Assembly (NCBI GenBank): GCA_964245825.1
Contig: CAXTNT010000001.1
Span: 1 to 64,000, forward strand
DNA: 64,000 nt
Direction: 5' to 3'
From: CAJCIY01 sp964245825
Lineage (GTDB): Bacteria; Actinomycetota; Actinomycetes; Mycobacteriales; CAJCIY01
Shown piece after piece: positions 41,921 through 49,969 of the stretch (positions within the stretch are counted from its first letter, which is position 1; each line of letters begins with the position of its first letter). The notes under the pieces are model-generated. The model was not told the DNA's origin. It did no database searches and worked only from the letters and a program-made list of their open reading frames with translations. A program made the position numbers and the translations under genes.

Positions 41921-42427
41921 GTGCGCGAAACCAGCCAGGCCCGCCGCCGGCCGGCCGCCGCGGCCCGCCGGGCGCCCGCGCGTACCCAGCGTCATGCCAC
42001 CCAGGCACGGCCGCGTCGAGCCGCCGACCCGGCTCCCTCGTCCGGGCGCTCCCTGACGCTCACCAGCCGCGCCGCGGTCCTGGGCCTGACGCTGTGCGCG
42101 GTCGTGCTGATGCTGGCGTACCCGACGAAGGAGTACCTGGGCCAGCGTTCCCAGATCGCCGCGGCGCAGGCCGAGCAGCGCCAGCTCGGGCAGCAGCTGC
42201 AGGCGTTGGCAGCAGCGCACGCCCGCAACCTCGACCCGGCGCAGATCGAGGCGCAGGCGCGGGCCCGGCTGCACTTCACCACGCCGGGGACGCGGAACTA
42301 CATCCAGCTCGCCCCCGTGGTGCCGCCTGCGAAGGCCACCCGGGCCGGGCACGCGATCGTGCCGGCCGGCGCGGACGGCAGCTGGTTCGCCACCCTCTGG
42401 GGGAGCGACACGAGCGCCGGCTCGTGA
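41921..42427 (+). CDS. FtsB/DivIC-family septum formation initiator
   Basis: A 168-aa bitopic protein: a 45-residue Arg/Ala/Pro-rich cytoplasmic tail, one transmembrane helix (VLGLTLCAVVLMLAYP), then a coiled coil (SQIAAAQAEQRQLGQQLQAL) and DPAQIEAQARARLHF, the FtsB/DivIC signature. It bridges FtsL/FtsQ in the divisome. Located after eno as in other actinobacteria. GTG start with TAGCGT 8 nt upstream that overlaps the CDF stop. Overlaps the DUF501 gene by 4 bases. Confidence 0.9.
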   Translation: MRETSQARRRPAAAARRAPARTQRHATQARPRRAADPAPSSGRSLTLTSRAAVLGLTLCAVVLMLAYPTKEYLGQRSQIAAAQAEQRQLGQQLQALAAAHARNLDPAQIEAQARARLHFTTPGTRNYIQLAPVVPPAKATRAGHAIVPAGADGSWFATLWGSDTSAGS

Positions 42428-42912
42428 CCGTGGCGCCGGTCGACGGGGCAGCGGTCGCCGTGCAGCTGGGCCGGCCGCCCCGGGGCCTTCGGGGGGTCGC
42501 CCACCGGTGTGGCTGTGGCCTGCCGGACGTGGTGGAGACCGCGCCCCGGCTGCCGGACGGGACCCCGTTCCCCACGCTGTACTACCTGACCTGCCCGCGT
42601 GCCGCCTCGTCCGTGGGGCGGCTCGAGGAGTCCGGTCTGATGACCGCGATGACCGCACGCCTGCGGTCGGACGCGGCCTTGGCGGGCCGGTACGCGGCCG
42701 CGCACGCCGACTACCTACGCCGCCGGGACGCCGTGGAGCAGCTGCCGGGGGCGGTCAGTGCCGGCGGGATGCCGAGCCGCGTCAAGTGCCTGCACGCGCT
42801 GGTTGCGCACAGCCTTGCGGCCGGGCCGGGCGTCAACCCGCTCGGCGACGAGGCGCTCGCCGCCCTCCCGGCGTGGGGCGCGGCGGGGCCGTGCGTCACG
42901 ATCGAGGAATGA
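42424..42912 (+). CDS. DUF501-family protein
   Basis: A 162-aa cytoplasmic protein of a family always found near ftsB and ppx in actinobacteria. Conserved blocks are VAHRCGCGLPDVVETAPRL, FPTLYYLTCPRAASSVGRLE and PSRVKCLHALVAHSLAAGPG, with several Cys/His that could bind a metal. The function is unknown. Overlaps its neighbours by 4 bases on both sides (GTGA upstream, ATGA downstream), so it is tightly coupled to division and polyphosphate genes. Confidence 0.9.
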   Translation: MTVAPVDGAAVAVQLGRPPRGLRGVAHRCGCGLPDVVETAPRLPDGTPFPTLYYLTCPRAASSVGRLEESGLMTAMTARLRSDAALAGRYAAAHADYLRRRDAVEQLPGAVSAGGMPSRVKCLHALVAHSLAAGPGVNPLGDEALAALPAWGAAGPCVTIEE

Positions 42913-43829
42913 GAGCCGTCCCGGACGTCGGTCCGGTCGCCGCGATCGACTGCGGGACGAACTCGATCCGGCTGCTCGTCTCCGCGGACGGCCGCGACGT
43001 GGTTCGCGAGACGCGGATCGTGCGGCTCGGTCAGGGCGTGGACCGTACGGGTCGGCTGGACCCGGCGGCGATCGAGCGGACCCGCGTCGCGCTCGCGGAC
43101 TACGCCGAGACGATCCGCGCGCACGGCGCCCGCGCGGTCCGGATGGTCGCGACCTCGGCCACCCGCGACGCCGCGAACCGCGGGGAGTTCGTGGAGATGG
43201 TCCGCGGCGTGCTCGGCGTCGAGCCCGAGGTGGTCAGCGGCAGCGAGGAGGCCCGGCTGTCGTACGCGGGTGCCGTCGCGGCGGTGGGGCGGGTGCGCTG
43301 GCCGTTGCTGGTCGCCGACATCGGCGGTGGGTCGACGGAGCTGATCCTCGGCGATGCCGGCCGGGTCATCGCCGCCGACAGCATCGACATCGGGTGCGTA
43401 CGGCTCACCGAGCGACGGCTGACCTCCGACCCGCCGACGGCGGCCCAGGTCGCGGCGGCGGCGCAGGACGTCGAGGCGGGGCTGGCGTCGGCGTCACAGG
43501 TGGTGGCGCTCGCCGATGCGGCAACGTTCGTGGGGCTGGCGGGCTCGGTCACCACCGTCGTCGCGCACGCGCTCGGGCTGGCGGCGTACGACCCGGTCCG
43601 GATCCACGGCGCGCGGGTCGGGGCCGGCGAGGTGCTGGCGGCCTGCGCGGACCTGCTGCGGATGAGCCGCGCGGAGCGGGCGGCGCTGCCGTACCTGCAC
43701 GAGGGGCGGGTCGACGTGATCGGCGGGGGTGCCCTCGTGGTTGCCGCGGTGCTCCGGGCGAGCGGCTGCGATGCCCTGGTCGCCAGCGAGCACGACATCC
43801 TCGACGGCATCGCCGCGTCCATCAGCTGA
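42909..43829 (+). CDS. ppx: Ppx/GppA-family exopolyphosphatase
   Basis: A 306-aa actin-fold phosphatase: phosphate loop 1 AAIDCGTNSIRLLV, VATSATRDAANR, SGSEEARLSYAGA, phosphate loop 2 VADIGGGSTELILG, and GLAGSVTTV. It is the short actinobacterial form without the C-terminal HD-like domain. It may hydrolyse polyphosphate or pppGpp; the choice cannot be made from sequence. Confidence 0.92.
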   Translation: MRAVPDVGPVAAIDCGTNSIRLLVSADGRDVVRETRIVRLGQGVDRTGRLDPAAIERTRVALADYAETIRAHGARAVRMVATSATRDAANRGEFVEMVRGVLGVEPEVVSGSEEARLSYAGAVAAVGRVRWPLLVADIGGGSTELILGDAGRVIAADSIDIGCVRLTERRLTSDPPTAAQVAAAAQDVEAGLASASQVVALADAATFVGLAGSVTTVVAHALGLAAYDPVRIHGARVGAGEVLAACADLLRMSRAERAALPYLHEGRVDVIGGGALVVAAVLRASGCDALVASEHDILDGIAASIS

Positions 43830-43875
43830 CGCCCCCGCCCCCAGCTCGCCGTACGCGCCGGCCGGCCGCCGCCGG

Positions 43876-45195
43876 TCAGCCCGACGCCGTCGCCGCGGTC
43901 CCGAGCGTCGCGGTCACGGTCTGCGTACTGCCGTTGCGGGTGAAGGTGATGCTGATCTTCTGGCCCGGAGAGTCGGCGCCGATCGCCGTGGACAGGTCGT
44001 CGGCGTCGGTGACGGAGCTGCCACCGACCTTGGTGATCACGTCCCCCTGCTGCAGGCCGGCCGCCGCGGCGCCGCTGCCGGACTCGACCTGCTGGACCAC
44101 CGCCCCGGCACCCGAGGAGTCGTCGGCGACCTCGACCCCCAGCACGGCACTGTTGCCGCTGCCCGAGGACCCGGACGAGCCGGAGGACCCGGACGAGCCG
44201 GAGGCCGTGCCGCCCTTCTCGAGTGACGCCAACTGCGAGACCACCTCGTTGCTCGGGATCGCGAAGCCGATGTTCTGCGCGGGCTCGCTGGTCGTCCCGG
44301 TCGCGACGGCGGTGTCGATGCCGAGCACGTCACCGTTCGCGTCGACCAGGGGCCCACCCGAGTTGCCCGGGTTGATGGCCGCGTCGGTCTGCAGCAGTCC
44401 GGTGAGGTTCTGCGCGCTGTCGTTGCCGCCGGTGGAAGAAGCGAGGCTGCGGTTCCTGGCCGACAGGATGCCCTCGGTCACGCTCGGGCTGCCGCCGTAT
44501 CCCTCGGCGTTGCCGATCGCGATCACACTGTCGCCGACATTCGCCGTGTCGGAGTTGGCCCAGGTCGCCGGCGTCAGCCCGGAGACCCCGGCAACCTTGA
44601 TCACCGCGAGGTCCTTGCTGGTGTTCATGCCCAGCACCGTCGCGCTGTGCGAGGAGCCGTCCGGGAGCGTCACCTTGATGTTCGTGGCGCCGTTCACGAC
44701 GTGCGCGTTGGTCACGACCTCGCCGGCTGCGCTGATGATGATCCCGGTGCCGGCGGCGCTGGCCGTGTACGCACCGTTGCCGAAGCCGCCGCCGAAACCG
44801 CCGCCCCCGTTGCTGGACGAGCTGGCGATCGTGTCGTTGATGATCACCACGGACTTCTCGGCCTTGGCCAGGGCGCTCTGCACGCTGGCCGTGCCGGCGG
44901 CGGCCGCCACCAGCGTCGTCGAGGACGCCGTGGACGGTGTGGCCGCATCGACGTGGTGCACCACGAGGCCCGAGGCTGCGGCAGCGAGGACCACGGCGAC
45001 CCCGGTGCCGGCGACGCGGAGGCCGCCACGGCGCCAGCGGCGGCTGCGCGGCGCCTGCGCCGCCACCCCCTCGGCGCTCCACCAGGCCCGCTCCGGCGCG
45101 GGCAACCCTGCCTCGACCGGCTCGAAGGGCAAGGCCTGCATGTCGTACGCCGGCTCCACGCCGTCGTTGCCGCTCACGTCGTCGTGCTCGTCCAT
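43876..45195 (-). CDS. HtrA-type membrane-anchored serine protease with PDZ domain
   Basis: A 439-aa protein. A cytoplasmic N-tail of about 65 residues is followed by a transmembrane helix (VAGTGVAVVLAAAASGLVV) and a trypsin-like domain with His (VVTNAHVVNG), Asp (NTSKDLAVIKV) and Ser (INPGNSGGPL). A Gly/Ser linker (GSSGSSGSSGSS, encoded by a duplicated 18-bp unit at 44165-44200) leads to one PDZ domain (GVEVADDSSGAGAVV ... GLQQGDVITKVGG). It degrades or refolds damaged extracytoplasmic proteins. GAGGGAG precedes the ATG at 45195. Minus-strand and convergent with ppx. Confidence 0.93.
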   Translation of the reverse strand: MDEHDDVSGNDGVEPAYDMQALPFEPVEAGLPAPERAWWSAEGVAAQAPRSRRWRRGGLRVAGTGVAVVLAAAASGLVVHHVDAATPSTASSTTLVAAAAGTASVQSALAKAEKSVVIINDTIASSSSNGGGGFGGGFGNGAYTASAAGTGIIISAAGEVVTNAHVVNGATNIKVTLPDGSSHSATVLGMNTSKDLAVIKVAGVSGLTPATWANSDTANVGDSVIAIGNAEGYGGSPSVTEGILSARNRSLASSTGGNDSAQNLTGLLQTDAAINPGNSGGPLVDANGDVLGIDTAVATGTTSEPAQNIGFAIPSNEVVSQLASLEKGGTASGSSGSSGSSGSSGSGNSAVLGVEVADDSSGAGAVVQQVESGSGAAAAGLQQGDVITKVGGSSVTDADDLSTAIGADSPGQKISITFTRNGSTQTVTATLGTAATASG

Positions 45196-45334
45196 CTCGC
45201 GCTCCCTCTCTCGGGGTGTCTGCAGTGACGATGTCCGCGGGGGCTGAGAGGCCCATGACCGCAACCTGGCCGCCCGCTGTGAGGACCGTGTGAAGTGCGC
45301 ACGGTGACCGCCGGGGACCTGCCAGGCTGGCCGG

Positions 45335-46180
45335 ATGACCGTCCCGGGGCGTGGCCATGCGCAGCCCGTCGTCGCTGCCCCGCCCGCCGCCCAGCCCGGG
45401 CCGGCGCTGGTGGGCAGCTGGCCCACGGACCCCGCCACCGGGCGTACCCCCGTGGCGCGGGACGCGGCCGACGTCCGCCGTCTGGCCACTTCGGCGCCGA
45501 GCCTCGCCCACCTCGATGCCCGGATCTCGGTCTGCCGGGGCTGCCCACGGCTGGTGGACTGGCGCGAGGAGGTGGCCCGGGAGCGCCGCGCCGCGTTCCG
45601 GGACCAGCCGTACTGGGGGCGGCCGATCACCGGCTTCGGCAGCGCCCGGCCCACGGTCGTGGTCCTCGGGCTCGCGCCGGCCGCGCACGGCGGCAACCGC
45701 ACCGGCCGGGTGTTCACCGGCGACAGGTCGGGCGACTGGCTGCTTGCCGCCATGCACCGCGCCGGGCTGGCCAGCCAACCCGACTCCACGCACGTCGGGG
45801 ACGGCCTGCGGCTGCCCCGGGCGCGGATGATCGCGGCGGTGCGCTGCGCGCCGCCGGCCAACAAGCCGACCCCTGCCGAGCGGGACGCGTGTGCGCCGTG
45901 GCTGGTGGCCGAGCTGGCCGCCGTACGCCCGACCATGCGGGTGCTAGTGGCCCTCGGCCAGTTCGCGTGGCAATCGGCGTTCCCGGCCCTGCGTGCGGCC
46001 GGCGTCGCGGGGGTGCCCGCACGGCCGCCGAAGTTCGGGCACGGCGTCGAGACTGCTTGCGGCACAGGCGATGTCGTGGTCCTCGCCAGCTACCATCCGA
46101 GTCAGCAGAACACCTTCACTGGCCGACTCACCGCGCCCATGCTCGACGCCGTCTTCGGCCGCGCGACCGAGCTGGGGTGA
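45335..46180 (+). CDS. Family 5 (UdgB-type) uracil-DNA glycosylase
   Basis: A 281-aa Fe-S uracil-DNA glycosylase. It has the iron-sulfur cysteines CRGCPRL, AVRCAPP and DACAPW, motif A GLAPAAHGGNRTGRVFTGD, and motif B ASYHPSQQNTFTGRLT. These match family 5 UDGs, which remove uracil, hypoxanthine and other deaminated bases; a GC-rich genome is a natural setting. CAGGCT lies 6 nt before the ATG. Divergent from the HtrA gene. Confidence 0.92.
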   Translation: MTVPGRGHAQPVVAAPPAAQPGPALVGSWPTDPATGRTPVARDAADVRRLATSAPSLAHLDARISVCRGCPRLVDWREEVARERRAAFRDQPYWGRPITGFGSARPTVVVLGLAPAAHGGNRTGRVFTGDRSGDWLLAAMHRAGLASQPDSTHVGDGLRLPRARMIAAVRCAPPANKPTPAERDACAPWLVAELAAVRPTMRVLVALGQFAWQSAFPALRAAGVAGVPARPPKFGHGVETACGTGDVVVLASYHPSQQNTFTGRLTAPMLDAVFGRATELG

Positions 46181-46206
46181 GATCAGCCGCCGACCCTCGC
46201 CGCGGG

Positions 46207-46212
46207 TAGCGT
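46207..46212 (+). promoter_or_regulatory. -10 element for the NDH-2-type gene, probable leaderless start
   Basis: TAGCGT is exactly 6 nt upstream of the ATG at 46219, with no Shine-Dalgarno sequence between them, the same spacing as at metG, ispE and cbs. Confidence 0.45.
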
Positions 46213-46218
46213 CAACTC

Positions 46219-47598
46219 ATGAGCTCCGGCCCGGTCCAGATCCTCGTCGTCGGCGGCGGCTACGTCGGCCTGTACGCGTCGCTGCGGCTGCAGCGACGCC
46301 TCCGCCTCAAGCAGGGCGAGGCGACCGTCACGGTGGTCGACCCGCAGTCGTACATGACGTATCAGCCATTCCTGCCCGAGTGCGCTGCCGGCAGTCTGGA
46401 ACCGCGGCACGTGGTGGTGCCGCTCCGCCGGGTGCTGTCGGGATGCCGGGTCATCACCGGTGTGGTGGAGAAGCTGGACCCGTCCGCGCAGACGGCGACG
46501 GTGGCGCCCGCCGAGGGCCCGTCGTACGAGCTGCACTGGGACCACGTCATCGTCGCCCCCGGCTCGATCTCCCGGATCCTGCCCATCCCCGGTCTGGCGG
46601 AGGTGGGCATCGGCTTCAAGACGGCGGCCGAGGCGGTCTACCTGCGCAACTACGTGCTGTCGCGACTCGATGCGGCGGCGTCGTCCATCGACTCCGCTCA
46701 GCGTCGGCGGGCCCTCACCTTCGTGTTCGTCGGTGGCGGGTACGCCGGGGTGGAGGCCTTCGCGGAACTCGAGGACATGGCCAACGACGCCCTCCGGTGG
46801 TACCCGAGCATCGCCCACGACGAGATGCGCTGGGTCCTGGTCGAGGCCGCGCCCCGGATCCTGGGCGAGGTGAGCGAGTCGCTGGCCCGCTACGCCGAGG
46901 ACCAGATGCGCGGCCGCGGGATGGAGCTGCACCTCGGGACGACCCTCGAGCGCGTCGACGGCGTGCACGTCACCCTCGGCGACGGCACCGAGCTCGACGC
47001 CGAGACGGTGGTGTGGACCGCGGGGGTACGGGCGGAGCCGGTGCTCGACCAGTTCGGTATCGCCCTCGACGACAAGAAGCGGCTGCCGTGCGACACCACG
47101 CTGCTGGTGAGCGGCTACGACAACGTGTGGAGCGCCGGCGACTGCTCGGCGGTGCCCGACCTCACCCAGCCGGGCAAACTCTGCGCCCCGACCGCCCAGC
47201 ACGCCGTCCGACAGGCCCGCCGACTTGCGGACAACATCGTCAGCTCGCTGCGCGGCGAGGATCTGAAAGACTACAAGCACGTGTTCGCCGGCTCCGTCGC
47301 GTCGCTCGGACTGCACAAGGGGGTGGCGGAGATCTACGGCATCAAGATGCGCGGGATGCTCGCCTGGCTGATGCACCGGACCTACCACCTCAGCCGGGTG
47401 CCGACGTTGAACCGCAAGGTCCGGGTGGCCCTCGACTGGACCCTGGCGCTGTTCTTCCGCCGGGACTTCGTCGCCCTGGGTCAGTTCAGCGACCCGAAGG
47501 CCTCGTTCCGGGCAGCGGCGACCGGCGGGGACGTCGGGCGGGCGCTCGAGGCCCCGCCCGAGCCGGCCCAGGCGGGCGCCGACGCCCGCTCGGCCTAG
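46219..47598 (+). CDS. NAD(P)/FAD-dependent oxidoreductase, NDH-2 type
   Basis: A 459-aa two-dinucleotide-fold flavoprotein. FAD-binding VVGGGYVGLYASLRLQ is at the N-terminus, NAD(P)H-binding FVFVGGGYAGVEAFAEL near residue 169, FAD loop NVWSAGDCSAVPD, and an amphipathic C-terminal segment (AWLMHRTYHLSRVPT, RKVRVALDWTLALFF) that fits monotopic membrane binding of type II NADH dehydrogenases. It would pass electrons from NADH to menaquinone without pumping protons. Family assignment is good; the exact quinone substrate is inferred. Confidence 0.88.
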   Translation: MSSGPVQILVVGGGYVGLYASLRLQRRLRLKQGEATVTVVDPQSYMTYQPFLPECAAGSLEPRHVVVPLRRVLSGCRVITGVVEKLDPSAQTATVAPAEGPSYELHWDHVIVAPGSISRILPIPGLAEVGIGFKTAAEAVYLRNYVLSRLDAAASSIDSAQRRRALTFVFVGGGYAGVEAFAELEDMANDALRWYPSIAHDEMRWVLVEAAPRILGEVSESLARYAEDQMRGRGMELHLGTTLERVDGVHVTLGDGTELDAETVVWTAGVRAEPVLDQFGIALDDKKRLPCDTTLLVSGYDNVWSAGDCSAVPDLTQPGKLCAPTAQHAVRQARRLADNIVSSLRGEDLKDYKHVFAGSVASLGLHKGVAEIYGIKMRGMLAWLMHRTYHLSRVPTLNRKVRVALDWTLALFFRRDFVALGQFSDPKASFRAAATGGDVGRALEAPPEPAQAGADARSA

Positions 47599-47637
47599 CC
47601 CCGGGCGACGTTCGCTGCCCGTAGGCTCCCTGCCGTC

Positions 47638-47723
47638 GCCCGGGTGGCGGAATGGTCTACGCAGCGGCCTTAAAAGCCGTGGCCCGTGAGGGCATGTGGG
47701 TTCGAGTCCCACCCCGGGCACCA
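47638..47723 (+). tRNA. tRNA-Leu (anticodon UAA)
   Basis: An 86-nt class II tRNA. Acceptor GCCCGGG/CCCGGGC, discriminator A and encoded CCA end. Anticodon arm GCGGC-CTTAAAA-GCCGT with anticodon TAA, a long variable arm (GGCCCGTGAGGGC region) and T-arm GTGGG-TTCGAGT-CCCAC. It reads the UUA codon, which is very rare at this GC content; in Streptomyces the equivalent tRNA is bldA. Confidence 0.93.
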
Positions 47724-47778
47724 CCCCGGGAACGCCCCGGCTCACCGGGCGACCGTCCGCGTGTCAGGATCGGCGGCC

Positions 47779-48267
47779 ATGAGCGTCGCCGACGAGGTCG
47801 TCCGCGCCAACGCGGCGACCGCCCCCACCTTCCACCTCGGGCTCGCGGCCGTCCCGTCGCGGCACGTCGCCGTTGTGACCTGCATGGATGCGCGCCTCGA
47901 CGTGTCCGCGATGCTCGGCCTCGGCCCCGGCGAGGCGCACGTCCTGCGCAACGCCGGGGGCATCGTCACCGACGACGTGGTCCGCTCGCTGGCGATCAGC
48001 CAGCGCCGGCTGGGCACCCGCGAGGTGGTCCTCGTGCAGCACAGCGGGTGCGGCCTGTTGGGGTTCACCGACGAGCAGTTCGCCGCCGAGCTGGCCGCCG
48101 ACGCCGGGTCGCCGCCCAAGTGGCGGGCGGGCGCGTTCACCGACGTCGAGGCCGCGGTCGGCTCCTCGCTGCGCGCCCTGCGGGAGTCCCCGTACCTGCC
48201 GCATCGGGAGGGGATCCGGGGTTTCGTCCTCGATGTGCAGAGTGGCCTGCTCACCGAGGTGCGCTGA
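47779..48267 (+). CDS. Beta-class carbonic anhydrase
   Basis: A 162-aa zinc enzyme interconverting CO2 and bicarbonate. Zinc ligands are Cys and Asp in VVTCMDARLD and His and Cys in VLVQHSGCGLLGF, with LRNAGGIVTDDVVRSL between them. This is the short beta-CA subtype common in actinobacteria. TCAGGAT is 8 nt before the ATG. The Rrf2 gene follows after 19 bases. Confidence 0.92.
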   Translation: MSVADEVVRANAATAPTFHLGLAAVPSRHVAVVTCMDARLDVSAMLGLGPGEAHVLRNAGGIVTDDVVRSLAISQRRLGTREVVLVQHSGCGLLGFTDEQFAAELAADAGSPPKWRAGAFTDVEAAVGSSLRALRESPYLPHREGIRGFVLDVQSGLLTEVR

Positions 48268-48286
48268 GACGGTCAGACTGTCGGGC

Positions 48287-48745
48287 GTGCGCATCCCCGC
48301 CAAAGCCGACTACGCCGTGCGTGCGCTGGTCGAGCTCGCCGCCGCCGAGGGTGACCGGCCGGTTCCGGCCGACCAGATCGCGAAGCGGCAGGGCATCGCG
48401 GGCCCGTTCCTCGCGGGGATCCTCGGCCAGCTCCGGCTTGCCGGCCTCGTCCGCAGCGTCCGTGGCGCGGACGGCGGGTTCCTGCTGGCGCGGCCGGCCG
48501 CCGAGATCACCCTCGCCGACGTGATCCGTGCCGTCGACGGTCCCCTGGCGACCCTCTCCGGGCAGTTCCCGGAGTCCCTGGACTACCCCGGCCCGGCGGC
48601 GGGGCTGCGCGAGGTCTGGGTCGCCGTCCGGGCCAACCTCCGGGCGGTGCTGGAGCACACCACCGTGGCGGACGTCGCCACCAACCAGCCGCCCCCGATC
48701 GTGCGCCGGCTGGTCGCCGACGAGGACGCCTGGCAGCGGCGGTAG
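48287..48745 (+). CDS. Rrf2-family transcriptional regulator (no Fe-S cysteines)
   Basis: A 152-aa winged-helix repressor: VRIPAKADYAVRALVEL, IAKRQGIAGPFLAGILGQLR, LVRSVRGADGGFLLARPAAEITLADVIRAVDG is the Rrf2 order. It has no cysteine at all, so it cannot hold an [Fe-S] cluster like IscR or NsrR; it resembles CymR-type sulfur regulators in that respect. The strong promoter with an embedded inverted repeat begins 37 bases after its stop and drives the sulfonate-type ABC operon, its most likely target. Confidence 0.88.
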   Translation: MRIPAKADYAVRALVELAAAEGDRPVPADQIAKRQGIAGPFLAGILGQLRLAGLVRSVRGADGGFLLARPAAEITLADVIRAVDGPLATLSGQFPESLDYPGPAAGLREVWVAVRANLRAVLEHTTVADVATNQPPPIVRRLVADEDAWQRR

Positions 48746-48781
48746 CCGCCCCGCATCCGCACCTATCTCCCCGTTCCGCAG

Positions 48782-48809
48782 TTGTCAGAGGCCTCTGCGC
48801 CTCTATAAT
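48782..48809 (+). promoter_or_regulatory. Consensus promoter with operator between -35 and -10
   Basis: The -35 TTGTCA (48782-48787) and -10 TATAAT (48804-48809) are separated by 16 bp. The inverted repeat AGAGGC (48787-48792) / GCCTCT (48799-48804) fills the spacer almost exactly, so a bound dimer would exclude RNA polymerase. Transcription would start near 48816, 59 bases before the substrate-binding-protein gene. The adjacent Rrf2 protein is the likely ligand. Confidence 0.7.
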
Positions 48810-48874
48810 TTCGATAGAACCGATCGTCTTGGTGACCCTCCGCCCAGGCGCCTCCCCATCTCTAGGAGACCCTC

Positions 48875-49954
48875 GTGCGTCGCAGACCGGCCGCCTTCCT
48901 CGTGCTCGCCGTGCTCCCGCTGGTGGCTCTCGCCGCCTGCGGCGGCGCTCGGGAGAAGGCCTCGACGCTCGCGTCGGCCAGCGTCTCCGCCGACGCGGGG
49001 ACGGCCGCCGGCACGCTGCGGCTGGGCTACTTCGCCAACATCACGCACGCCCCCGCCATCCTGGCCGTCGCCGACGGTGACCTCGCCAAGCAGCTCGGCA
49101 GCACCAAGCTGGAGACGAAGGTCTTCAACGCCGGCCCGGCCGAGGTCACCGCGCTGCTGGGCGGCAGCATCGACGCGGCCTTCGTCGGGCCGAGCCCCGC
49201 GATCAACGCCTTCGTGCAGAGCAAGGGCACCTTCGTCATCGTCGCCGGCGCGATGAGCGGCGGCGCGGAGCTGGTCGTCAAGCCGTCGATCACCACGATC
49301 GCGCAGCTCAAGGGCGCGAAGATCGCGACGCCGCAGTTGGGCAACACCCAGGACGTCGCCGCCCGGGCGTTCATGGCAAGCCACGGGTTCACGACGAACA
49401 CGACCGGTGGCGGCGACGTCCACCTCCTCCCGGCGGCCAGCAACTCCGCGATCCTCACGTCGTACGCGTCGGGGGCGATCGACGGCGCGTGGGTGCCCGA
49501 GCCGTACGCCTCACGACTGGTGACCGAGAACGGCGCACACGTCCTGGTCGACGAGAAGTCCCTGTGGCCGAACGGGCAGTTCACCACGACGGTCCTGGTG
49601 GTCAGCAAGGCGTACCTGACCGCGCACGGCCAGACGGTCAAGGCGCTCCTCGCGGCCGAGATCGACGCCATCAACAAGCTCAAGTCCGACCCGACGGGCT
49701 CCCAAGCCACGATCAACGCGGCCCTGCCCGCTCTCGGCGGCAAGACGCTCAAGGCTGCGGCCCTGACGCGCTCCTTCGCCGAGATCACGCCGACGTACGA
49801 CCCGATCGCCTCGTCGCTCGCGACCGAGGAGCAGCACGCCGTGAGTGCCGGCCTTCTCAAGCAGGCCGACCTGCACGGGATCTTCGCCCTCCAGCAGCTG
49901 AACGCCCTGCTGTCGAGTCAGGGCCAGCCCGCCGTCGACACGGCCGGCTACTAG
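48875..49954 (+). CDS. ABC importer substrate-binding lipoprotein (SsuA/NrtA/TauA type)
   Basis: A 359-aa protein with a lipoprotein signal (lipobox LAAC) and a periplasmic-type binding fold: GTLRLGYFANITHAPAILAVADG, AAFVGPSPAINAF, LKGAKIATPQLGNTQDVAAR, AIDGAWVPEPYASRLV. This is the SsuA/NrtA/TauA class for sulfonates, nitrate or taurine. Rrf2-type control and the lack of nitrate-assimilation genes nearby favour an organosulfur ligand, but that is inference. GTG start with GGAGA 5 nt upstream. Confidence 0.88.
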   Translation: MRRRPAAFLVLAVLPLVALAACGGAREKASTLASASVSADAGTAAGTLRLGYFANITHAPAILAVADGDLAKQLGSTKLETKVFNAGPAEVTALLGGSIDAAFVGPSPAINAFVQSKGTFVIVAGAMSGGAELVVKPSITTIAQLKGAKIATPQLGNTQDVAARAFMASHGFTTNTTGGGDVHLLPAASNSAILTSYASGAIDGAWVPEPYASRLVTENGAHVLVDEKSLWPNGQFTTTVLVVSKAYLTAHGQTVKALLAAEIDAINKLKSDPTGSQATINAALPALGGKTLKAAALTRSFAEITPTYDPIASSLATEEQHAVSAGLLKQADLHGIFALQQLNALLSSQGQPAVDTAGY

Positions 49955-49969
49955 AGAGAAGGGGTCCAC

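Noticed and set aside
44165..44200. 18-bp tandem duplication as a regulatory repeat
   Set aside because: It encodes the Gly/Ser linker between the protease and PDZ domains of the HtrA-type protein; a flexible linker explains it.
48829..49080. ORF beginning before the substrate-binding-protein gene, as a possible leader peptide
   Set aside because: It continues out of frame through the lipoprotein gene with low-complexity Arg/Gly content and has no ribosome site.
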